Source: Echiichthys vipera (Eukaryota; Chordata; Actinopteri; Perciformes; Trachinidae). From it: a DNA stretch of 64,000 bases. Shown piece after piece: positions 63,534 to 64,000 of the stretch. The stretch spans positions 18,131,849-18,195,848 of the forward strand of contig OY829661.1 of assembly GCA_963691815.1 (NCBI GenBank), given 5' to 3'. The translations under genes and the position numbers were made by a program. The notes beneath the pieces are model-generated. The model was given only the letters and a program-made list of their open reading frames with translations, was not told the DNA's origin and did not search any database. How positions within the stretch are numbered: position 1 is the first letter of the stretch; each line of letters opens with the position of its first letter.

Positions 63534-64000
63534 CTCCTCCATTGTATTTTTAGACAAAGGTGAAAGATGGCAGGCCTGACAGGGAATATGAAGGACCTTC
63601 CCTTGACGAGGGCCTGAGGAGAGGGAAGGGAGGGGTGGACTAGGCAAGCTGTGTCAAAGCTGGACCTGGCTTGGCTGGTGCAGACTGAATATCATGGATC
63701 CAAATATTGTACAATTATTAATATTGAATAAGATAAGATTATACATTCATATTTTCCGGGTGTTTCTTGGTCCCCGCTGGATCAGCAAATTAGTTGCTGC
63801 TGTTACAAAGGACAGCCGCCAACCTAAGGTGGCAACTGTTTATTTTTCAATTAAATTCAAAGTCTGATGCAGAAAATCCTGGTGGGATATGTGTATCTTA
63901 CCAGCAACCATGACTAGAATCTGTAATGTGTGCATGGTGCCAAAATGTTTCTACACATTCAGAATTGTATAATGAAAGGTAATGCTCACCATAATCCAAT
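63534..64000. other. Non-coding sequence, nothing recognised
   Basis: No coding signal. Confidence 0.5.

Overview
The window reads as nuclear DNA of a teleost fish. The evidence is indirect but consistent: many long CA/TG microsatellites (several above 130 bp), AT-rich non-coding background, and a repeat set typical of bony fish (a GMR1-type Ty3/gypsy element, a GIY-YIG Penelope-like element, a fish L1-clade LINE and a tRNA-derived SINE). No complete host protein-coding gene, rRNA or tRNA gene could be recognised. The stretch is probably intergenic or deep intronic. A few short stretches bounded by splice-like signals are listed as low-confidence exon candidates.

Layout. 1-27284 is mostly unique non-coding sequence with microsatellites at 2899, 4832, 8481, 10026, 10309, 12468, 24531 and 26241, dispersed-repeat fragments near 7370, 17400 and 18240, and a SINE at 21730-22062. 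27285-31130 is a 5'-truncated, decayed L1-clade LINE on the minus strand. It is split by a 5'-truncated Penelope-like element on the plus strand (28954-30767), flanked by a 13-bp direct repeat. 32919-37923 is a complete 5,005-bp LTR retrotransposon on the minus strand, with two 354-bp LTRs that I read as identical, a 5-bp target-site duplication, a lysine-tRNA primer site and one uninterrupted gag-pol frame. 37929-64000 is again non-coding, with further microsatellites (46316, 48179, 52017, 52460, 55533, 57271-57475, 63494), two dispersed-repeat fragments (44757, 47545) and several AT-core motif clusters that could be cis-regulatory.

The centrepiece is the LTR retrotransposon. Its integrase lies upstream of reverse transcriptase and RNase H, the Ty1/copia-like order, while its domain sequences are Ty3/gypsy-like. 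That arrangement is the hallmark of the GMR1 clade, first described in cod. This copy looks young and possibly still mobile. The L1/Penelope pair shows an older, layered history: L1 inserted, Penelope inserted into it, then both decayed.

Limits: no alignment or database search was possible. Family assignments rest on motifs read by eye, and the dispersed-repeat and exon calls are tentative.
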